From the NCBI RefSeq assembly GCF_009728995.1, contig NZ_VTZW01000009.1, forward strand, positions 188,501 through 252,500: a DNA stretch of 64,000 nt, read 5' to 3'. The stretch comes from Streptomonospora sp. PA3. GTDB lineage: Bacteria; Actinomycetota; Actinomycetes; Streptosporangiales; Streptosporangiaceae. Position 1 is the stretch's first letter; each line of letters starts with the position of its first letter. Below the pieces are notes generated by a model. That model was not told the DNA's origin. It saw only the letters and a list, made by a program, of their open reading frames with translations, and did no database searches. Of the stretch, positions 61,169 to 64,000 are shown piece by piece. The position numbers and the translations under genes are program-made.

Positions 61169-61816
61169 CTAGAGTCGGCTGCTCAGATCCGGTCCTACTT
61201 CCTCGTCCGGTTCAGGAGGAGCGATGCCGTATCCCTCGGGGCACCCGAACACAGTAGGATCTCCCGCTTCCGCGGTGACCCCCAACTCCGCTTCAACGGA
61301 TTTAAGCGCCGCCTCGAGTCTCGGGGCGTTGTTCTCGTATACAACCCGATGCGGATTCCCATGGAAGTCGAACCACGTCCACACGTCGTGGTGCACCGCA
61401 ATCTGCGCCCAAGCCCCATGGGGAGGATCCAAGCCGATGAGAAGGTCGACGAGGCGCGGCTCGCTGCGTTCTACGGAATCCTCGTCGATCCAGACACCGC
61501 TGCCGTGGACGTGCAGGAGGTCCACCCTCGCATCGGAGAACATCACAGGTCGACTGCCGATGGCCCGCTGCGCAACATCGCCGGATCCGAGCGGCTCGTC
61601 CAGTACGGCAAAAGATGTAGTGATTCCGGTGGCTCCCTGGCCCGGCACCATCCAGGAAAACTCCAGCCTCTTGGGAGCCAGAAGCCGGTGGCGAGAGAGC
61701 GCGGCGGCTATCCTGTCCGCCGCCTGGAGAGCGGAGTCGATCGTTCCCTCGGATATGCCATTGAGATTGAAGTCCCATGAGCCTGAAGGCTGCGGAGCTC
61801 GAAGAAGCGCGGGCAT
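61169..61816 (-). CDS. Probable immunity protein of the adjacent toxin
   Basis: A 215-aa acidic protein, no family recognised. It starts eight bases after the toxin stop codon with GAGGAAACG as ribosome site, and both share visibly lower GC and broader codon use (ATT, TTT, GTT) than the flanking genes. Position directly downstream of the variable toxin tip is the usual immunity-gene arrangement in polymorphic toxin systems. It would bind and block the toxin's C-terminal domain inside the producer. The role is inferred from context only. Confidence 0.7.
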   Translation of the reverse strand: MPALLRAPQPSGSWDFNLNGISEGTIDSALQAADRIAAALSRHRLLAPKRLEFSWMVPGQGATGITTSFAVLDEPLGSGDVAQRAIGSRPVMFSDARVDLLHVHGSGVWIDEDSVERSEPRLVDLLIGLDPPHGAWAQIAVHHDVWTWFDFHGNPHRVVYENNAPRLEAALKSVEAELGVTAEAGDPTVFGCPEGYGIAPPEPDEEVGPDLSSRL

Positions 61817-61824
61817 CGTTTCCT

Positions 61825-64000
61825 CTACGGATATATCGGGTGATCCGGGGGAATCGTAACCGATCCGTCATTGAAGCGGAGTCTGAATGCGATTCCATAG
61901 TTCTCGTGGTTATATTTTAATATCTCGAGGTGCTTTTTATCCAGGCTATTCACCGAATCATGTACATCTAGAATGGCGACTCTTTCGTTCGCTGCGCCAG
62001 GCGTGAGCTGTCTGGTCCGGATCTTCCTGAGTGCGGATTCGACTCCGCTTACGCTCTGTACGTCTTTCAGCTGATAACCGTAGTCGGCTGACCCATCGGA
62101 GTCCAAGGTCGCGACGTCCAAGTCGATGCCGGCGTCCTTGTCCTTCATCTCGAATGCGATGCTGTCAGGATCGACTCCTCGGTCCAACAGGAGATCCGCG
62201 TGCCGCAAGGCCATGTGGGCAGCGGGCATCATCCCCTTTCCCCTCATCATGTCCGCGACATCCTTGAAGTTGGCGATCCCCGTCAGATGACCCTCGGATA
62301 TGAGCTCGGCAACACTGTGACCATACTCAGACTTCTTCAGCCGACGAATCAGCAGGTCCATGTCCTTCGGGCGGAGATTGAACTGCCCTATCTCTCGAAC
62401 AACGCTGGCTTCCTGGTCGGGCGTCATGCCTCCGGTTGGCCGAGGTGCCCGTTCAGCGTCCGTCGGAACCTGCTCGCTGGCCGGGTCCGTCGTCGGCGCT
62501 TGGCCGGAATCAGGCTGATTCGGGGTGCTACTGGGGTCTGAAGGGTCGTACTCGACGTCGACCCCAGCGACCTGGGGGATCTTCGGTTGGGAGGGTGCGG
62601 GATCCGTATCAGAGTGCGACTCGGGAGACCCCTGTTCCGCGGGAGCAGAAGTCGGTTCGGGCTTTTCCTGGGCCCCGGATGGGGAGACGCGTAGGTCCTC
62701 GGTGCCTTCTGTCTTCTGGGGGGCGGACGCCTCCGTGGTTGGGGAGCCGGAGGGCTGGGATCGGTCCTGGGAGCCGTCGCCCTCGCCGTCCCCATCCCCC
62801 TCGGGGAACGGAGGCCGGTCTCCGCCCCCTCCGCCGGTGGGCGGCTGCCCGCCGCCTCCTCCGCCCCCGCCCTCGCCGGTAGGGCCGGGTGTGGGCGACG
62901 GGGTGGAGGGACGGTCCGGGGTGGGGGTGGTCGGGCTCGGGCTGGGGTTGGGGCTGGGGGAGTCGGTCGGGGACGGAGTCGGCCGGGGTGTCGTCGACGG
63001 CGGGTTGTCGGGGCCGTCGGCGTTGGCCTCGATGTCGGGGCCGCCGGCGCCGACGAGGGCGGGTTGGCGCTGCTCGGCGAGTTCGTTCAGCTCGGCCGCG
63101 CGGCGCATGGTCTCCTCCCAGCCGAGCTCGCGGGCCATGTCCTCCCAGTCGGCCAGCTGGTCCTGGATCTCCTGGGTGGTGGGCAGCCCGTCCCGGCCCT
63201 GGCTCTGCGCGCGCATGTTCGGGTCGGGCGTGTTGCCGGAGCCGTCGGAGTCCGACGAGCCGCTGCCGCTGCCGTTTCCGTCCGGGCCGCCGGATCCGGA
63301 CCCGAGGTCGCCGAGGTTGCCCAGCGTGCGCATGACGCGCGTGCCCCGCCACGCCAGCAGCGGCACGCCCACCGCGGCACCGGCGCCCGTCGCTGTCAGC
63401 GCCACACCGGCGACGATGCTGCCGATGTTGACCAGGCCCTGCGTGATCACATAGCCCGGCCGGTCGCCCCACTCCCGCCACGGCACCATGGAGTGGGCGA
63501 CCTCCTTCCACGCCGTCCCGGCGGTCGACCAGCTCCACTCGCCGTCGCTGTAGCCGGCCAGCATCGCCGCACCGGAGAGCATGTCGCCCCAGGTCTGGGA
63601 GGCGTTGTCCCACATGGTCCCCGGGTTGAGCGTCCAGTCGCCCGCGCCGTCGTGGAACCCGAACATGCCCAGGGTGTCCTTGACCGACCCCCAGGTGAGG
63701 TCGACGACGGCCGAGCCCACGTCCTCGTACCACGGCGCGTCGTGCTCCTGGGGGATCGCCCACGGGGTGGCCACGTCCTGCGGGGCATCGGTGTAGCCGT
63801 AGGCCTTCTCTCCCTCGTCCAGGTTCGGCTGGGAGCCGGGCTCGGCCGCCACGAACGTGGTGCCGCCGAACAGCGCGGTGATCTTGTTGGCGCACTCGCG
63901 CTCGGCGGCCATGAAGTCGTTCTGGACTTTGATGAGGTCGTTGTTGAGCTGGTTGAACTCCTCGACCTTGTCCTCGTCCTCGCGCCAGTCGTCGTTGGCG
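61825..64000 (-). CDS. Polymorphic toxin, N-terminus beyond the window
   Basis: At least 725 aa remain; the frame is open to base 64000, so the N-terminus is missing. From the ATG at 63912 onward: an Ala/Trp-rich helical part (GLVNIGSIVAGVALTATGAG is one hydrophobic stretch), a long disordered linker rich in Pro, Ser, Gly and Asp (about 205-480), then a C-terminal domain. The last about 110 residues (GIDLDVATLDSDGSADYGYQ, LKDVQSV) carry a D..D-x(n)-Q-x-K pattern that suggests a PD-(D/E)xK-type nuclease. WXG100-style toxins exported by type VII secretion look like this. Activity is inferred. Confidence 0.8.
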   Translation of the reverse strand, partial: ANDDWREDEDKVEEFNQLNNDLIKVQNDFMAAERECANKITALFGGTTFVAAEPGSQPNLDEGEKAYGYTDAPQDVATPWAIPQEHDAPWYEDVGSAVVDLTWGSVKDTLGMFGFHDGAGDWTLNPGTMWDNASQTWGDMLSGAAMLAGYSDGEWSWSTAGTAWKEVAHSMVPWREWGDRPGYVITQGLVNIGSIVAGVALTATGAGAAVGVPLLAWRGTRVMRTLGNLGDLGSGSGGPDGNGSGSGSSDSDGSGNTPDPNMRAQSQGRDGLPTTQEIQDQLADWEDMARELGWEETMRRAAELNELAEQRQPALVGAGGPDIEANADGPDNPPSTTPRPTPSPTDSPSPNPSPSPTTPTPDRPSTPSPTPGPTGEGGGGGGGGQPPTGGGGGDRPPFPEGDGDGEGDGSQDRSQPSGSPTTEASAPQKTEGTEDLRVSPSGAQEKPEPTSAPAEQGSPESHSDTDPAPSQPKIPQVAGVDVEYDPSDPSSTPNQPDSGQAPTTDPASEQVPTDAERAPRPTGGMTPDQEASVVREIGQFNLRPKDMDLLIRRLKKSEYGHSVAELISEGHLTGIANFKDVADMMRGKGMMPAAHMALRHADLLLDRGVDPDSIAFEMKDKDAGIDLDVATLDSDGSADYGYQLKDVQSVSGVESALRKIRTRQLTPGAANERVAILDVHDSVNSLDKKHLEILKYNHENYGIAFRLRFNDGSVTIPPDHPIYP

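Overview
The window is 64 kb of very GC-rich DNA with almost exclusively G/C third codon positions, GTG/TTG starts and WhiJ/AbaA-type regulatory genes, so the host is a high-GC actinomycete. Three cellulases carrying family-2 cellulose-binding modules (GH48, E1-like GH5, GH6), with two perfect TGGGAGCGCTCCCA operators upstream (the site bound by CelR/CebR-type cellobiose repressors), point to the Nocardiopsaceae (Thermobifida, Streptomonospora, Nocardiopsis and relatives). This placement is inference; no rRNA gene is present and I recognised no tRNA.

Layout. 1-5.9 kb: 3' part of a SigE-family sigma factor, a Cys-rich protein coupled to a MauE-like membrane protein, a small methyltransferase, an AAA ATPase behind a perfect LexA (SOS) box, and a lipoprotein. 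6-10 kb: hisC, a winged-helix regulator, murA. 10-18.8 kb: housekeeping metabolism, with purA-purD-purB in one direction, DUF3151, fba, a small membrane protein, pyrE, cutA and an alpha/beta-hydrolase-like protein that has lost its nucleophile. 19-25 kb: a degenerate GGDEF-like protein, then a tightly packed set of an ECF sigma factor fused to a zinc-binding anti-sigma-like motif plus membrane segment, an NYN RNase and a TPR protein, followed by a HAD phosphatase. 26-33.6 kb: osmolyte and nucleoside functions (PutP, BCCT transporter, nucleoside hydrolase), a glycolipid-binding-fold protein, a RsbW-like ATPase and DUF2625. 34-36.7 kb: truncated haemoglobin, flavohaemoglobin and a translationally coupled DivIVA-like protein.

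37.5-44.7 kb is a probable cellulase operon (GH48, GH5, GH6, reading leftwards) with two operators upstream, hairpins in both gaps and a terminator at the end. 44.7-47.3 kb: TetR regulator with divergent NTF2-like gene, YrhK protein, sulfotransferase. 49-54.2 kb: a WhiJ-type trio (XRE/DUF5753 regulator, DUF397, RsbW-like ATPase) with paired palindromic operators, DUF6082, and two DUF6879 paralogues with a small partner. 54.3-60.5 kb: ferredoxin/P450/TetR, MmyB-type regulator with SDR, CGNR-type regulator with alpha/beta hydrolase. 60.6-64 kb: two tiny membrane proteins, then a probable immunity gene and its polymorphic toxin, which runs off the right edge.

The most distinctive unexplained structure is a family of about 330-390 bp intergenic elements, eight copies or partial copies at about 18.9, 25.1-25.9, 36.8-37.5 and 47.7-48.7 kb. 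Each is built of nested inverted repeats around a small hairpin and has no recognisable gene. Other signals worth checking are the SOS box before the AAA ATPase, a 48-bp perfect palindrome beside a DUF6879 gene, a cellulose-type operator away from any cellulase, and the toxin/immunity cassette with its visibly lower GC.
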